NCBI GenBank assembly: GCA_025618425.1 | Contig: CM046844.1 | Location: 19,502,324-19,566,323, forward strand | From: Heliocidaris tuberculata | Taxonomy: Eukaryota; Echinodermata; Echinoidea; Camarodonta; Echinometridae | Length of the DNA stretch: 64,000 nt | Direction: 5' to 3' | Part shown: one piece after another, positions 47,001 through 60,015 of the stretch | How the letters are laid out: the number at the start of each line of letters is the position of its first letter | Numbering within the stretch: the stretch's first letter is position 1 | Position numbers and translations under genes: made by a program | Notes under the pieces: model-generated | The model's database searches: none | Told to the model about the DNA's origin: nothing | The model's input: only the letters and a program-made list of their open reading frames with translations

Positions 47001-50000
47001 CATGTAATGAGTACTGGTAGACTAGTCGATGCACCTGTGTGCATGTTGCACTTTCATAGCAAAAGGGTGTGTGTTAAAAAAAAAATTTTTAATTTTTTAT
47101 ATTCTTTATTCTTACTGTTTAACCATGGAATTGTGAGTAAAGTTTGTTTTGTTTTCTTGTTGTTTTTTCAGCTATATCAGCTATACACAAATCATTTTTT
47201 GGTGATATATATTTCAACAATCATCTGAAGAAATTTAGGATGAACAGTGATACTGTAATAATTGTACAATATGTGTTGTATCTTGCTTTCTACTCCTAAC
47301 AGTTTTATAAGATGCTTGTATAAGTTTCAACACCCTTCAGCAACTGTTCACTTTCAGGGTCTTGTTTCATATAAAACTTTTTATCAATAACAAGTTACAA
47401 TAATTGCAATAAGCTACTGAAATCTTTGAATCTGATTGGCTGAAAGCGAATTTGTCATAGAAATGAGGCAGTTGTTATTGATAACAAGTTTTATGAAACG
47501 GGGCCCAGTACTGTATAGTAGCTTTTTATAAATAATACTCCTGTCTTTACTTCTGACCTTTGACCTGACATGCAGGAAACCTGTGCATTGAGGAGACTCA
47601 GTCTGATGTGTAATGATCTTGGACCTGAGGGAGGTGTAACCATTGCCAATGGTCTTCAGGTACATTGTACAGAGTAATTCCTGAAATTATTAACTGAACA
47701 ATTAGCCGCTTGTTTTCTTTAAAAAAGTAGTAAGCCAAACTTACAATACAGTGAGCTCATAAATCTGAATAACTATATCCACCTGAATTCCTTTACCTTA
47801 CAAGTTCAGAAGTTAGAGATAGATGCCACCTGTCTAAGCAAATTATGTAGGATCAGTGGATTTTTCTTGCCAGGAAGCCAGAGTATATATTACTGCCATT
47901 GATGCCATCAGTCTCGTGTTTTGATGTGAAAATTATTTTCTTAAAGATATCCTTGAATGACACAAAATAATTGAGAATTGGTCACCTTATTTTCATTGAT
48001 AAGTTATGTAATATTACAAATTGCGAAATTATTGTTTTAAACAAGATAGTGTGTATTTATGGCCTATGGTTACATATTTTTGTGAAAGAACAGCAAACTT
48101 TGTATGCATTATGTCTTTTTCTCATTATCTTCTATTCCTGTTATTCATCTAGGTGAATGAGACACTCCAAGAGTTGAAGTTAAATGGTAACAAGATTGGG
48201 AAGAAGGGAGGCATGGCACTGGCCGGTGTCTTACAGGTTAACACAGCTTTACAATCATTGGATATTGGAGATACAGATCAGGTGAGGACCAGGATATTTT
48301 AAAGGGGACCAGTCACCCCAAAATAGTTTGTAAATTGTTAGAAGATGTAACCACCCATAAACTATATGAGACATGCAAATAGTCGACAATTGAAGAGCGT
48401 GAGTATGAAGGGGAAAATGATTTCATATCATATCAAGGCAGGCATGGAAGTTAACGTAGATCAAACTTCAGTGCGCATGTCTGCGTGTACAAGTGCATTA
48501 ACAGTAATAGTCGAGCATCAATTTTCTCTTTTTAATTTCTTATTTAAACTTTACAGAAATGGTATTTAAAGCTGATATTTTCAATATACATGTAGCATAC
48601 TGAAAGGAAATCTGAGACATACAGAGGATAATGGTATTTTGGTGATTGTTATACCCTTGGAAACATATATGAATTTGTATCAAGACAAATACCTTCAGGA
48701 TCGACTTTCATCCAAAGCTGAAGAATTAGTACCCCCCCCCCCCCAAAAAAAAAAAAAGATACCGCAATTACCCTTAGACGTCCATTATCTCTAAAGATGC
48801 TGCTTGTCTTTTTGTGAACTCAACATATTTTCCCATGATATATCTTGAGCTAAGAAGGAGACAAGCTGCACCTTGAGAGATAATGGGGAAAATATTAAAT
48901 TTTGTGTACAAAACATATGGAGAGTTGTACTACTAAACCTGTCACTTTGAAGCAACATTGCCAATTTGAGGATCGCCATAGTAAATTGAGACTTTTCAAA
49001 CTTTCATAACTTTCTTATTTCGTAACCGATCTTGATGGAACTTTTTGAAATTGCTTCTCTCTATCCTCTCTTTTCATTAAAATTGATTTTTCCCCAGAGT
49101 TTCAATCCCCTTTAACTAATTGGTGATTAAATTATGTGCCTTTACCCACAGAATCACCTGAATTATATTCCTAATTTTGCAGTATGATATGCCTTCCTGG
49201 CTCCTAAGGTACCACTAATGTATTCTCATTTAAATCTTTTTATTTTTTTAACCAGGACACTCAGAGCCTGATCGCCTTTGCCACAGTGCTCAACTTCAAC
49301 AGCACGCTGAAAGCGCTGTGCATCAACCGCCCTCTCTTGTTCAGCCAGCAGGAGGAGACGACCATCCACTTCGCCAAGATGTTGAAAGTGAACAGCACCC
49401 TCACAGAGCTCCATCTTCAGAAGTGCGACATCAAGGACACTGGTGCAGAGAGGCTATCAGAGATGCTAGTGGAGAATATCGCCCTCAAGTATCTGGATCT
49501 TGCATGGTGAGTTAAAAGCCGCTCTTGAGTTTTGGTAATGAAAATTGAATTCAGTTTCAAAATAAAGTAAATTTTATATTATTTATCATGCAACAGATCT
49601 TCTTTGGACAAACAAAGTATTTGTAAGTACGGTAATGAAAATGATGTTGGAAATCATATTAACTGATATACACTATACTCATGTTCCACATAGGAGATAG
49701 CATGTTATGCAGATGGATCAAGACGTACTGGAAGCTAGATTTTCACATATTTGTTTGCAAAAACACGCAAGGCGCTACACACAATGTGTTTGACCAACAT
49801 TGGTTCCTCTGGACCCAGATGTATTGAATGGGTACCTGTTACTGCTGCGGTAATAAAAATTGCAGGATCCTCAGGAAGAGCAGTTTTAAGACTGCATGAT
49901 GAGGCTACCCTCGGTGAATTAGACCACATAGTTGTTATTGTTTATGTTCTTGTTATTATTGGTAAGTAGTAGAAATTATTCTTATGTACATTAATACATG

Positions 50001-52558
50001 TTGTTCCATTTTGACCTTATAATCGACCAGTAACAAGATCAGAAGAGATGGGGCCAAGTACTTGTCGAGGGTCCTGATGAAGAATACCCCTCTAGAGGTC
50101 CTGGACCTGGGCCATAACTGCATCGAGGATGACGGGGCGATGGATCTCAGCAAATCACTCATGGACATGAACACAAACCTGCACACGTAAGTCATTTCAT
50201 GCAGGTCCGCTTGCTATTCATAAAGACCGCTATTCATGGAAAACCGCTATTCATTTTACACACGTTATGAATAGCGGTCCTTATGAATAGTTATGAATAG
50301 TGGTCCTTATGAATAGCAAGGTAATTTGTGTATGATTTGCTCGCTTTTTAGAAGGACCGCTATTCATACAAAACCGCTATTCATTTAGTCACGCATTAAG
50401 GATAGCGGTCCTTATGAATAGCGGTCCTTATGACTAGCGAGGTTACCCCATTTCATGATGCTGGGCCTGTGAAGTATTATATTAAACCCTTTTATGTCGT
50501 GGGTGGCAAATCCCCCCCCCCCCCTGGAACTGTTTGGAGCCAGAAGGGCGTTAACTCTCTACAGATGATGGGACTTAACGCCCTTCTGGCTCCAGACAGA
50601 CGATGATATGGTTTTTTTTGCTCACAAAGGCTGGCTTTTTCTTCCTGGAAGGGTAATAGTTCATAGTTACAGAAATCTTGAAATGTATTTACATGGAAGG
50701 TATTTATTTTTTGCATAATTCAGGCCAGTAGCATATCAGCAGAAGAGCATATGGGCCATTCTCAGTCACGTGTGTGACCAAAATCCTGAAAAAATAGCTC
50801 ATTTAAACCTAATTTTCTAGTATTTGAATAACAATCTTACCCCAACAGATGGAGGGTAAATATTTTAAATGAGAGTACATCACTTTCTTTCAGGGGTCAA
50901 CATTAGGTTGGTCATGTGTGTGACCTTGCATGAAAAAGGGTCTTACTTGTTGTTCTCAAACCTACTTTTCGTGTATTTCCCTTTTCACTTTTCATTGCTG
51001 TATGTTGGGATTGCTCTGAACAGTTTGAAAGCAAAGTTTCATAAATTAGTGGACATTCTTTTCTTTTAGAAGTGAAAATTGGGTCGGTCACGTGTGTGAC
51101 CATTCAATAAAGGGCCTTTTTAAATGTCTCTGTAAAAACATTATGGTTGGGAATTTACTTTTTCTTGTCAAAGAAAAAATCTTTTTGACATAAGAACCTG
51201 GTATTATAAAAAAAATCAATAAAATGTAATCTGATCTTCCAGCAATGAGGCAAAATTAGTTGGTCACCTGTGTGACCGAAAGTTTCACATTACAAAGAAT
51301 GGCCAATATGTGCCTCCCAATCAAATGTCAAAACATAGGATAAAGATATCAAAAGAAAAATATAGAAAGAGAGAGGAGGGAAGAAGGCAACATGACAAAA
51401 AAGATGATACAAACCTTGTCCACACCCATCCCTCATCTTTTGACGGCCTTGTGCTGTTCATTCATCGAGGTAGTGAGAATGGTTCCTCCTTCCCCCTCCA
51501 ATAACACCAGGGGCCTGTAACATAAAGAGATAAATCAATCTTACGATTGATATCAGTCGTAAGTCTATGGCAAACCATGTACTGAAGAGCTACAATTGAT
51601 CGTAAGATTGATTGTATCTCTTTATGTTACAGGCCCCAGTACCCCCATAATGACTGAACCAATACTCCCCCACTGCCTTAGCATAATATTCAAACCATTT
51701 CTCCTTTGTTTCCCTCCAGGTTAGTGATCACGAGTAACAACATCCGAGCTCCAGGGTTGTGTGCCATCGCCGATGCCATGGAGCATAATTCCAACTTCAG
51801 CAGTGTATTCATCTGGGGGAATCATCACGAGGAGGATGCTTGTAATGTAAGCTGAAAAAAATTATTTTCTTCACAAACAATACTGTAAAGATGGTTTTTT
51901 TTTTACATGTATAAAACTTTGCCAAGTTAGTCAGGAGTGGTCTCGATTTTCAGAAGTTTTTTTGATGCAAAATGATGGGATTAAACAGTTCATTTTTAGC
52001 ATTTTGTGAAAGTTTTTTGACATGAAAAATTCAGTCATTGATTACTTTAGTTTCGTCTCAAGAATCCTTAAATGTGCGAATGTTAAAGTGAATTTAGTTA
52101 TTTGTCACTCAAATTGGCCAATGGTCACTTTCTAACATATCCTTAATTCTCAAGTATACTTGTATTGTGAAAGATCCACAAGAAAGCCATTGTTATCTTA
52201 ATTGCCATGTGTCATCTGCAGAGACCATAGGATAAATGAACATGTAGGAATACTTTCCAGGGAGTGGAACTGTAGCACAAATTGCATGCATGAATGAATT
52301 CATTGACCTGGGTAATGAGTTCTATAGATCCAGATTTATCATTAAAATGGAATATTGATATCTCCATTAATCTGTTTGATATTTCAGTCTTTCCATAAGC
52401 TGATAGAGGGCGGTAAGCTAGCTCTAGAGAAGACAGACGTCAAGCCCTATGTCGTCGATGGCCGCGTCTATCTCTCTGAGCTATCCCATGGCATCAGGAG
52501 ACATTACTACTGGACACCGTTCTACGGCTCTGATGTGAAAAGTGATAAAAAGATATAA
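42960..52558 (+). CDS. LRRC34: LRRC34, leucine-rich repeat protein
   Basis: Ribonuclease-inhibitor-type leucine-rich repeat protein; the mammalian protein is reported in the nucleolus with nucleophosmin/nucleolin and is expressed in stem and germ cells. Coding exons: 42,960-43,072; 46,646-46,835; 47,576-47,659; 48,153-48,281; 49,256-49,506; 50,031-50,186; 51,720-51,846; 52,388-52,558. They join in phase to 406 aa (human about 460). Eight to nine repeats, for example LDMRYNQLTDKGAEHVAELL, LKLNGNKIGKKGGMALAGVL, LDLGHNCIEDDGAMDLSKSL. The C-terminal block FIWGN, KTDVKPYVVDGRVYLSEL and RRHYYWTPFYG is diagnostic for LRRC34. The first exon's acceptor is at 42,925. A small extra exon in the long first coding intron cannot be excluded, although the direct junction (AT plus T) is in frame. 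Convergent with PEX14. Confidence 0.93.
43073..46645. other. LRRC34 intron 1, mostly plain
   Basis: 3.6 kb intron holding MITE family D copy 2 (45,222-45,629), a poly-T run near 44,080-44,092 and GCTT repeats near 44,765-44,780. No other structure seen. Confidence 0.5.
45222..45629 (+). mobile_element. TTAA-type MITE, family D, copy 2
   Basis: Matches 32,730-33,136 in the same orientation over its whole length. Right flank TTAA (45,630-45,633) is kept; the left flank is mutated. Confidence 0.8.
47355..47506. mobile_element. Palindromic MITE (GTTTCATAAAAC family), copy 2
   Basis: Arms CTTGTTTCATATAAAAC and GTTTTATGAAACGGGGCCC with CTGATTGGCTGAAAGC in the centre, as in 35,331-35,463. In LRRC34 intron 2. 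Confidence 0.8.
48786..49111 (-). mobile_element. TTAA-type MITE, family B, half copy
   Basis: Matches the right half of 14,628-15,203, from ATTATCTCTAAAGATGCTGC to the outer end, with TTAA at 49,112-49,115. The left half is missing. Confidence 0.75.
50205..50445. repeat. Cruciform array of ACCGCTATTCAT motifs
   Basis: The 12-bp motif ACCGCTATTCAT occurs at least four times directly and about five times inverted (ATGAATAGCGGT and variants), arranged as two successive palindromes of about 110 and 95 bp (50,208-50,320 and 50,350-50,445). In LRRC34 intron 6. Probably a duplicated palindromic MITE. Confidence 0.8.
50535..50594. repeat. Perfect 20-bp-arm hairpin
   Basis: TGGAGCCAGAAGGGCGTTAA (50,535-50,554) is exactly complementary to 50,575-50,594, with a 20-nt loop. 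In LRRC34 intron 6. Both Rho-independent termination and miRNA function are unsupported here. Confidence 0.85.
50754..51304 (-). mobile_element. Element with four GGTCAC palindromes, copy 2
   Basis: Inverted relative to 26,652-27,245. Palindromes at 50,764-50,779, 50,910-50,925, 51,086-51,101 and 51,262-51,277. Ends GGCCATTCT (50,754) and AGAATGGCC (to 51,304) are inverted, so this copy looks complete at about 550 bp. The sequence around each palindrome aligns with copy 1 (for example GAAAGTTTCACATTACAAAG and its complement-like block). In LRRC34 intron 6. Confidence 0.8.
51510..51637. mobile_element. Palindromic MITE (GGGGCCTGTAAC family)
   Basis: Arms GGGGCCTGTAACATAAAGAG and its complement, with AATCTTACGATTGAT blocks. 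Another member of the short GGCC-ended palindrome class. In LRRC34 intron 6, about 80 bp before the acceptor of exon 7. Confidence 0.8.
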
Positions 52559-54140
52559 TTCCACATTATTAAGAAATTTCTAGGTGTAATTTGTGAAAAA
52601 CTGGCAAAGAAGGTTTTGTGGACCACATTGCATCGTTTTATATAGAAGTTGGGATACAGCGAAATGCACTTTCCAGAGCTTATTGCAATCATCGATGACT
52701 GTGACATTTCTGACTTTGCACACTGTAATATGTGAAAATCAATGTGGCATTTCTCTAAAATCTACATTTACACCAACTTTTATCTCTTGCAGTATGGTAG
52801 AAGCGGAACTAAGTCATGCCTTTCAAGCGAATATTCCTTGGCCAGTTTGTACATGTATATGCATTTTTTTTTTTCCCATCAACTAAGTGTCTGTATTTAC
52901 GAATTTGTTCTCCGTCCAAATTCATTATGCACATTTATATAGATCTCATGTGGTTTTATGAACTGCTGTATGTGTGTGCGTACATATATGTAGCATGCTC
53001 TGCCAGATTGTCAGTGTAAGAGAAAGATGAAGTGCTATTATAATCTTTCATGAATATCATTACTTTATTTAGAATCAATGAAAGTGATGAACTTATTAGG
53101 ATAAAATTTATTCCATGGAACGCATGAGCTTAAAAAATGTATGATCTGTGCACACATTTTACATTCCACGTTATACATTCCAGTCATTTGTGTATTCAAA
53201 TCATAGTGAGCTCTATTCAAGGTCCCTGGTTTGGGCTCTTGTTCCAAGACCAAGAAGTAAGACTTGTCTTGCTTCATTTCGAAGAAGCTTTATGTCCTAT
53301 CCAGTGCACTAACTGGAGCCTAAACTTAAAATCCTGGTGTGATATTTTGAAAACTATGAAATGTTAGATGAATAGTGATATGATTGTCATTAGAAATTTA
53401 GGTTGCACAGGTTTAATCTTTTCATTGGTGTTATTTACAGTTATGAAGGAAGAAAATTACTCCTTGCTTTTTTTAATATATATTGGGAGTCAATATTCTT
53501 GAAATTCTGATTTGTAACAGATTTGTATTGTGCTTTTAATAGCTCGGTGCAGAACACTGAAGTAAGTAAAACATCAGTCTAGTGCTATTTATGGTTTGCT
53601 AATTTTATACTTTGTATTTGATTTGCGTATCCCACCAAACTCTTTTCCATTATCTTTCCACTTTCTATTTGATTATAGTGTATATAACTGCAGCTTCAAT
53701 TGTGCAAGGAATGGCTTGAAGTACATGTAGCGTTTATGACACAAAAAACATATTACACATGTACATTACTTGAAAATGAGTGTGTGGGTATCCACATCAT
53801 AATATCGTTTTAAAATAACCTTTCAAGAAAGTTACGGTGCCTATTTTTATCAGTGAAATTGTTTATAGCCTCGATGTCAACAGTTGAACCTACTTTGATG
53901 TATTTAAAGTGTAAAGACTATTTCTAATTCTAGTATGCAATTTATCTGATTCCATCCACTCTTATACATGTACCTTGAAAAATCTTGTTTATACTGTTTA
54001 AGAAAAATTTAATAATGTGCATAGAAATATTGTTGACCTGTATATAATAATATATGTATATAAAGTGTATACAAATGAAATCAAATTTGTAACCTACGTT
54101 TTACTTTTCGAAAAGTGAGTAATAAAAGAAATTATATCAG
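52559..54140 (+). other. LRRC34 3' UTR with candidate poly(A) signal
   Basis: No coding exon follows the stop. AATAAA at 54,121-54,126 is a good candidate polyadenylation signal, giving a 3' UTR of about 1.6 kb. Earlier, weaker signals may be used instead. Confidence 0.45.
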
Positions 54141-55599
54141 AGCAAACCATTTCATTTATAAAAGATATAGATTTATTTCAATTTATACATAATTACATAA
54201 TACATTTTATATTGTGATTTCAAAAAAATAACAAATAACCTCCTGAGAGTGAGAATGGCATTAACTTATATACTTTTACATGGTAATAATGCCGTTCTGG
54301 TTCTCAACAGATCATTAATGTGAATTATGTGTCACAAATCTTCAATTTGCAGTACATGTCTAATCAACTTCCAGGAGTCAACATCATGGATGCACCATGC
54401 ACCATTCAACATTGACCCCAAATAAAGTATAATTTGCAAAAATGAAATGAAGAATGGATGGTGTGGAAGGTATATGAGAAATGGGAGATGACTGATAATG
54501 GTTCCTTTAGTATACATGATTTTTTTTTTTTTTAATGGGCATATGTTGATAGAAGTCGTTTACTGAGATATCTCTTTTTAGCCCATAGTCAAGTTTGATA
54601 ATTGGGAGTCATTTAATTATACAATAGCATATCATTACAAAGAATAATAAAGTCTCGTTATTTTTGCCCATCTTAAAAAGTCTTTGTATTCTATTATTTT
54701 TGAGCCCTGATAAAGCAAGGTTTCAATACGACAAGGTAATTTCCTTGGTTCCCGGAAGCTTGCTAAACCATACTTTGCTTTTATTTTGACAGATTTTCAC
54801 CTGAAATCGAAACAAATCACAAATCATGTACAACTACTTAGTACTGGATTCAGTTCATTGGTATTAGACCCCAATACCATTTTCCCCAAAATCTGTGCAT
54901 TCAGTTTTTTATGGCTCTAAAAACTTCAAAAACTGAACGGTTCAGTTAAAAACTGCATGTATGCGATTACAACCACTGATTGCAAAGAGACTGCCATAGG
55001 CCTGGACACAGTTTTCATAAATTTTGCTTTCAAATCCTGTGAAACATAACTTACGAAAAATTAAAGACATTATTTAAGAGGTCAAGAAACACTTTCTAGT
55101 CTCACTTTGGGCCCCAAATTGCACCAAAATTGATATCTTGCATAATACTGTTTGTACAAACAAATATAAAAAATGTACTATTTCCATCAGTCACTGAGAC
55201 TGCCTATCAGTCTTAGCATTTTTTTTTTTATTTATATGTTTTATTAAGTTTCAAGAATGACAAAAACAATCATACATAAATCATAGAATAACAAAAGGAA
55301 AAAACAACTAACAAAAATAGGTGGGAAAAAAAGAGCTTTTTTTTTTCTAATATCTTGAAAGAAATATCAATCAAATTCTGGATCAGAGTAAAACTATTAA
55401 TCAATGAAAAATTATGAAATATCAAAAAAATTACAATATGCATAAGAAATTAATGATATAAGACATAAACATTTTTGCTATAAAAATGCTAAACAAATGG
55501 TGACATCCAGCTCGTGCACACATTGGCAGTATATGGCAAGTACAATCATACATATTTCATGATTGTATGGATCATTTTTCCATGAGTCAGAATCTTCTT
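54141..55599. other. Intergenic, no gene seen
   Basis: AT-rich with several A/T homopolymers. No repeat pairs or coding exon recognised. Confidence 0.4.
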
Positions 55600-55985
55600 T
55601 CCATTGCTATGTCAAAAGAATATTTGGGGGATGCTTTCCCTATACCAAGAGCCTCAGAAAGCATAAAAACTTTACAAAATGATGATTTTGAGAAGGGTTA
55701 TAGGATAAATTTTAATGTGGCAAATCTTCAGATTGGCATTTATTCACTAGAATCCACAATTCGAGGGCATTCTCAGCACAAAGATTTTAAAGTAATAACA
55801 AAAAATATTTTATGGATGCTTTCCTATCATATACCAAGAGCCTCAGAAAGCACCAAAACTTAACAAAATTATGATTTTGAGGTCTTCGGATAAATTTTCA
55901 TGCGGTGAATCGTCAGATTGGCAATTTTGGCATTTATTCACTGGAATCCACAATTCGAGGGCATGCAGAGCACGAAGATACATGT
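55600..55985 (+). repeat. Two tandem copies of a roughly 190-bp unit
   Basis: TATACCAAGAGCCTCAGAAA occurs at 55,641 and, with ATACCAAGAGCC, at about 55,830; TATTCACT(A/G)GAATCCACAA and TTCGAGGGCAT also occur once in each unit. The open frames here only reflect the repeat. Confidence 0.75.
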
Positions 55986-55997
55986 ACAGCAATACTA

Positions 55998-56481
55998 TAC
56001 AGTGCATCCCAGAAAAAAGTTAACAGTTGGAAAAAATCTACCCAAATAAATATTTCAAATTATTCTAAGGAAATTTTCATACCTGTGGATAATTATGATC
56101 TCTTCTATCAAATGAAACCAAAATATCAACCAATATTCTAAGCTTGAGTGAGCAAAAGCCAAATTTGAACATTTTCTGAAAATATTGTGAAATATTTAAA
56201 TGGGGAGACTTTTTTCAACTGTCAATTTCAAATGGATCTTAACTTTGTTCATACAAGCCATTACAAATACAAATTCTTGTCAAGTCTGAATTTTGCACCT
56301 TTTCACAAAAGCGGTTTTGATCACTCAAGCTTAATAACAAGTCAGATTTTTGTTGTGTTATTGCATAGGAGAGACCCTAAGCTATCAACATGAATGACAA
56401 TTTATGGAAATTCTGAAATATTCTGAAATACTGATTTGGGGGGACTTTTTCCAACTTAACTTTTGGGGGGGACGTACTGTA
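55998..56481. mobile_element. Tc1/mariner-like MITE
   Basis: Left end TACAGTGCATCCCAGAAAAA and right end complement TACAGTACGTCCCCCCCAAA are inverted repeats, each followed by AGTTAAC/AGTTAAG and TTGGAAAAA. TA flanks both ends. The terminal sequence is Tc1/mariner-like. No transposase in about 480 bp. Confidence 0.7.
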
Positions 56482-56527
56482 TACTCCCAGTTCAGACATA
56501 ATGCAGTAAACCAACTAAAAAACTTAA

Positions 56528-56898
56528 AGATAAAGTTGAGTTCTGGTCATGAGATTGAATTGTGAAAGAAACTGTCTCAAAGCAATTGGGAAAGGTTTAT
56601 TATATAGCAAATAAGAAATGGTATGTGCTGTAAGGTTTTGGAATCCCCAAAATGATAAGAAATTGACTCAACCCTGATGAGAGTCACATGCACTGCACAC
56701 AGAAATGTGTATATGGGACTACACACAAATGTTCGGCCCAAACATTTCAGCTGTTTCTTGTTATATTTTGAATGTGAGAGCATTTGAAGAGTAATCCTTT
56801 TCAGGGGACATATCTACTATGATAATCTTCCAAACTAACAAAAATAATGAGAAAGCTCACAAATCATTTTTTATCTTTCCCAGAACTCAAGCTTCCCT
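56528..56898. mobile_element. TTAA-type MITE, family C, copy 2
   Basis: 371 bp flanked by TTAA (56,524-56,527 and 56,899-56,902). Inverted ends contain TTGAGTTCTGG/CCAGAACTCAA. Matches 15,696-16,074 inverted. Confidence 0.8.
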
Positions 56899-57031
56899 TT
56901 AACACGTAATGAATGGAAAGAGGCATTGTCATGGGGTTAAAACATACAGACCCCTACGCCCCTACACATACGCCTAAATCTGTGTGTTATAAAGTACAGA
57001 AATGTGAATGGTGCTATGCATAGTATCTCAT

Positions 57032-57059
57032 TTTATTTTGCTGCAGAGGTTTTTTTATT
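57032..57059 (-). terminator. Candidate PEX14 polyadenylation signals
   Basis: AATAAA on the minus strand at 57,054-57,059 and 57,032-57,037, 60-85 nt after the PEX14 stop codon. Confidence 0.45.
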
Positions 57060-57116
57060 AAAGCAGTAAATTGCCTCATGTCTGAAAGGGCCTTCATAAA
57101 AGCAATCTAGTAAGAC

Positions 57117-59974
57117 TCAAGCTGTTCCATCCAAAGTAGGTGTGGCTTGACTCCCGATCGGTTCCACACTCCCCTTCACATGCTCATCCGGGACAGGGCT
57201 TGGGTCTTTCTGGACTGCGTCCTCCGCCCCGTTCTCCCTCATCGGCTCCTTGACAGGCATCTGGGCGGGGTCAGCTGAAGAGGAGTCGCCGTTGGTTACC
57301 GGCTCCATGCTCAGGGGTGGTGGTGATGATGAGGATATGTTGCCATTGGTTGCTTCAGTGGAGAGGGGAGGGGGTGAGTTGCTTTTGGTGGACGATTGAT
57401 CGTTGCTGCGCTGCCAATCAGGTATCGTACTCCTCTGAGGTGTGGATGGGAACTGATGTCTGTGATGCATTTTTTTTTATAAAAGATTAATAATTTTAAA
57501 AGATATGATACATACACTGGGGAGTTTACATAAGTAAAAAAAAAGCAGTAAAAGAATGTAAAACTTAAAAGAAGTTTCAAAGGTGCAAACTATTGTCTGC
57601 AAGCACGTATACAGTGGAAACTCGTTATAAAGAGCTTCAGTTGAGTTAACGAGATTCCTGATATAAGGTAATTTTGCTGGGTCCAGGTCTTTACGTTCTT
57701 TTTTTTTTTTTTTTTAGCCTGATATCACGATATTCCTGATATAATGAGGTAATTATCATGATCCCAAGGTCCTCATTATAGTGATTTTCCACTGTATTAG
57801 TGTGACATATGAAGGGAATGACTTCCCTTGACCACATACATGAAGCAAACATTTACTTTCAAAAATCCAAATTAGATAACAAATTTGTTTTGTCTTGAGC
57901 ATAGCATAAATAGATGATATCCTTTACTTATCAGATCAAATCCAAAGCTTGTACATTTCATACATCATAGAGATCTACAGATAGAAATATATGACGTATG
58001 TGAGCAAGACTATGTTTTTATTTACCGGTGAGTTCTCATTTAATATTAGACAATTTTTCTGTTGTCTTACAAAGTGAAAGAGCATATGGCATGATACTAT
58101 TTACAAACAGCTAGCTTGATTATCCAACTTATACTCCAGTGACATTTTCTCTGGGTATTATTTCATCAAAGTTGCAATTGACCTTTATGTTAGGTCGAGG
58201 GTTAGGGTCAGGATTAGGATTAGGTTTAGGTATAGTGTTGGGTTCAGGGTTGAAGTTAGGGATTCCATTAGTGCAGAAAATTAGAAGCAGAGCAATAGTC
58301 TGTAGAATATTTTGTAGAACTACTATGTATAACCATCTTGAACTTTTCTAACACCACTGAGAACTCCACTGTTTCCAGTAAGAATAATTTGTGTATCGTC
58401 AGGAAGTAAAAAATCAACCTCAAAGAACTTTATCTGGCATTCTATAGGTCAACAGTTTAGGAGTATGAAGGAAATAAAGGATAACAAGAAGTTGCACGCG
58501 CAAAACCGAACTCGGAGTTGAGTTCCACGTGAGCCCTTATCTTGGCGAGTGCGTACGGTGCGTCAAGTAGTCTACTCACGAGTGACTTTTACACTTACAG
58601 AAAGAGTAATTAACCTTGCAATATCTCTTTATAAAAGAAATATTTGAAGGCCATATTTTGAATATAGGATAACGACATGGAGCCTCTAACATACAGAGCA
58701 AAATATTTTTGGTGATTGGTACCCTTTAAAACAAAAAACTTCACACATCACATTCTCCAACTGACCTGCTTAAAAGCAATCCTTTTAAGGACATGATTTC
58801 TGATTTGATCTCTGTGGTATCCGTAGAGCGTCTACTATTTGACAGCGCTTTCCCTGACACAATCTCAGCATTGAGGGCAGTAAGCTGTTGTTCCTGTTTC
58901 TCCAAGAGACTCTGGATTGCACTGACTGATTTCTCCACTGCGGTGACTGAATGCAAACAAGATAATATTTCATTTTAAAAAGGTTGATCATCACTAACCC
59001 CTTCTGTACCACCAAGTTTCTTAACAATTATCATAAATGAATTTGAAGAGACAATTTTCAGTTAAAATTCTTGTTATTGTCAGTAAATTAGGCAAGTGAT
59101 ATATTTTATGGGTATAACATACACAAAGCCTGTACCTGTGTCTGCTTCAGGAAGAGAAATCTATATTTTTTTTTAGTTCAAATACATTGTACAGCATTTA
59201 AATTCTTGGACGGGATTAGCCCCTTATGGCACAGAGAAGTTAACGAATTTAACCGATTCACTGTGGACACCTTCCTCTTACTGAAGGGAAAGTCAAGTTC
59301 TAGTATAGGTGAAAAATAATCATGGGGGATGGGGGGAGGGCCTTAGCACATAGCATTTACAGATCAAACACTTAAAGGAAACCAAAACCCAAGGAGAGAA
59401 TCAATGTTATTGGAAAGTGAGAATTCAGAGAAGCACTTTACAAAAAGTTTCATTAAAATTGGTTAAAAAATGAGAGAGTTATGGAAGTTTGAAAAGTCTC
59501 GTTTTACTTTCTATGGGGATCCTCAAATTGGCAAAATTGCTTCAAAATGGCTGATTTTGTGAACAACTCTCCATTTGTTTTGTACACAGATTTTCAAATT
59601 TTCCCCATTATCTCTCAGTGTGCTCCTTGTCTCCTCCTGAACTCGACATATGTGGTGTAAAATACATTTTCCCATTATATATGTTGAGCTCAGAAGGAGA
59701 TTAACTGCACCTTGAAAGATAATGGGGAAAATCTGAAAATCTGTGTACAAAACAAATGGAGAGTTGTTCACAAAATCAGCCCTTTTGAAGCAATTTTGCC
59801 AATTTGAGGATCCCCATAGAAAGTAAAACGAGACTTTTCAAACTTCCATAACTCTCTCATTTTTTAACCAATTTTAATGAAACTTTTTGTAAAGTGCTTC
59901 TCTGAATTCTCACTTTCCAATAACATTGATTCTCTCCTTGGGTTTCAGTTTCCTTTAATGATTTATTGGGCAAC

Positions 59975-60015
<41 letters not shown>

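Noticed and set aside
56660..56720. Hammerhead ribozyme suggested by CTGATGAG
   Set aside because: The required GAAAC core and stems do not follow at suitable positions; the sequence is part of MITE family C.
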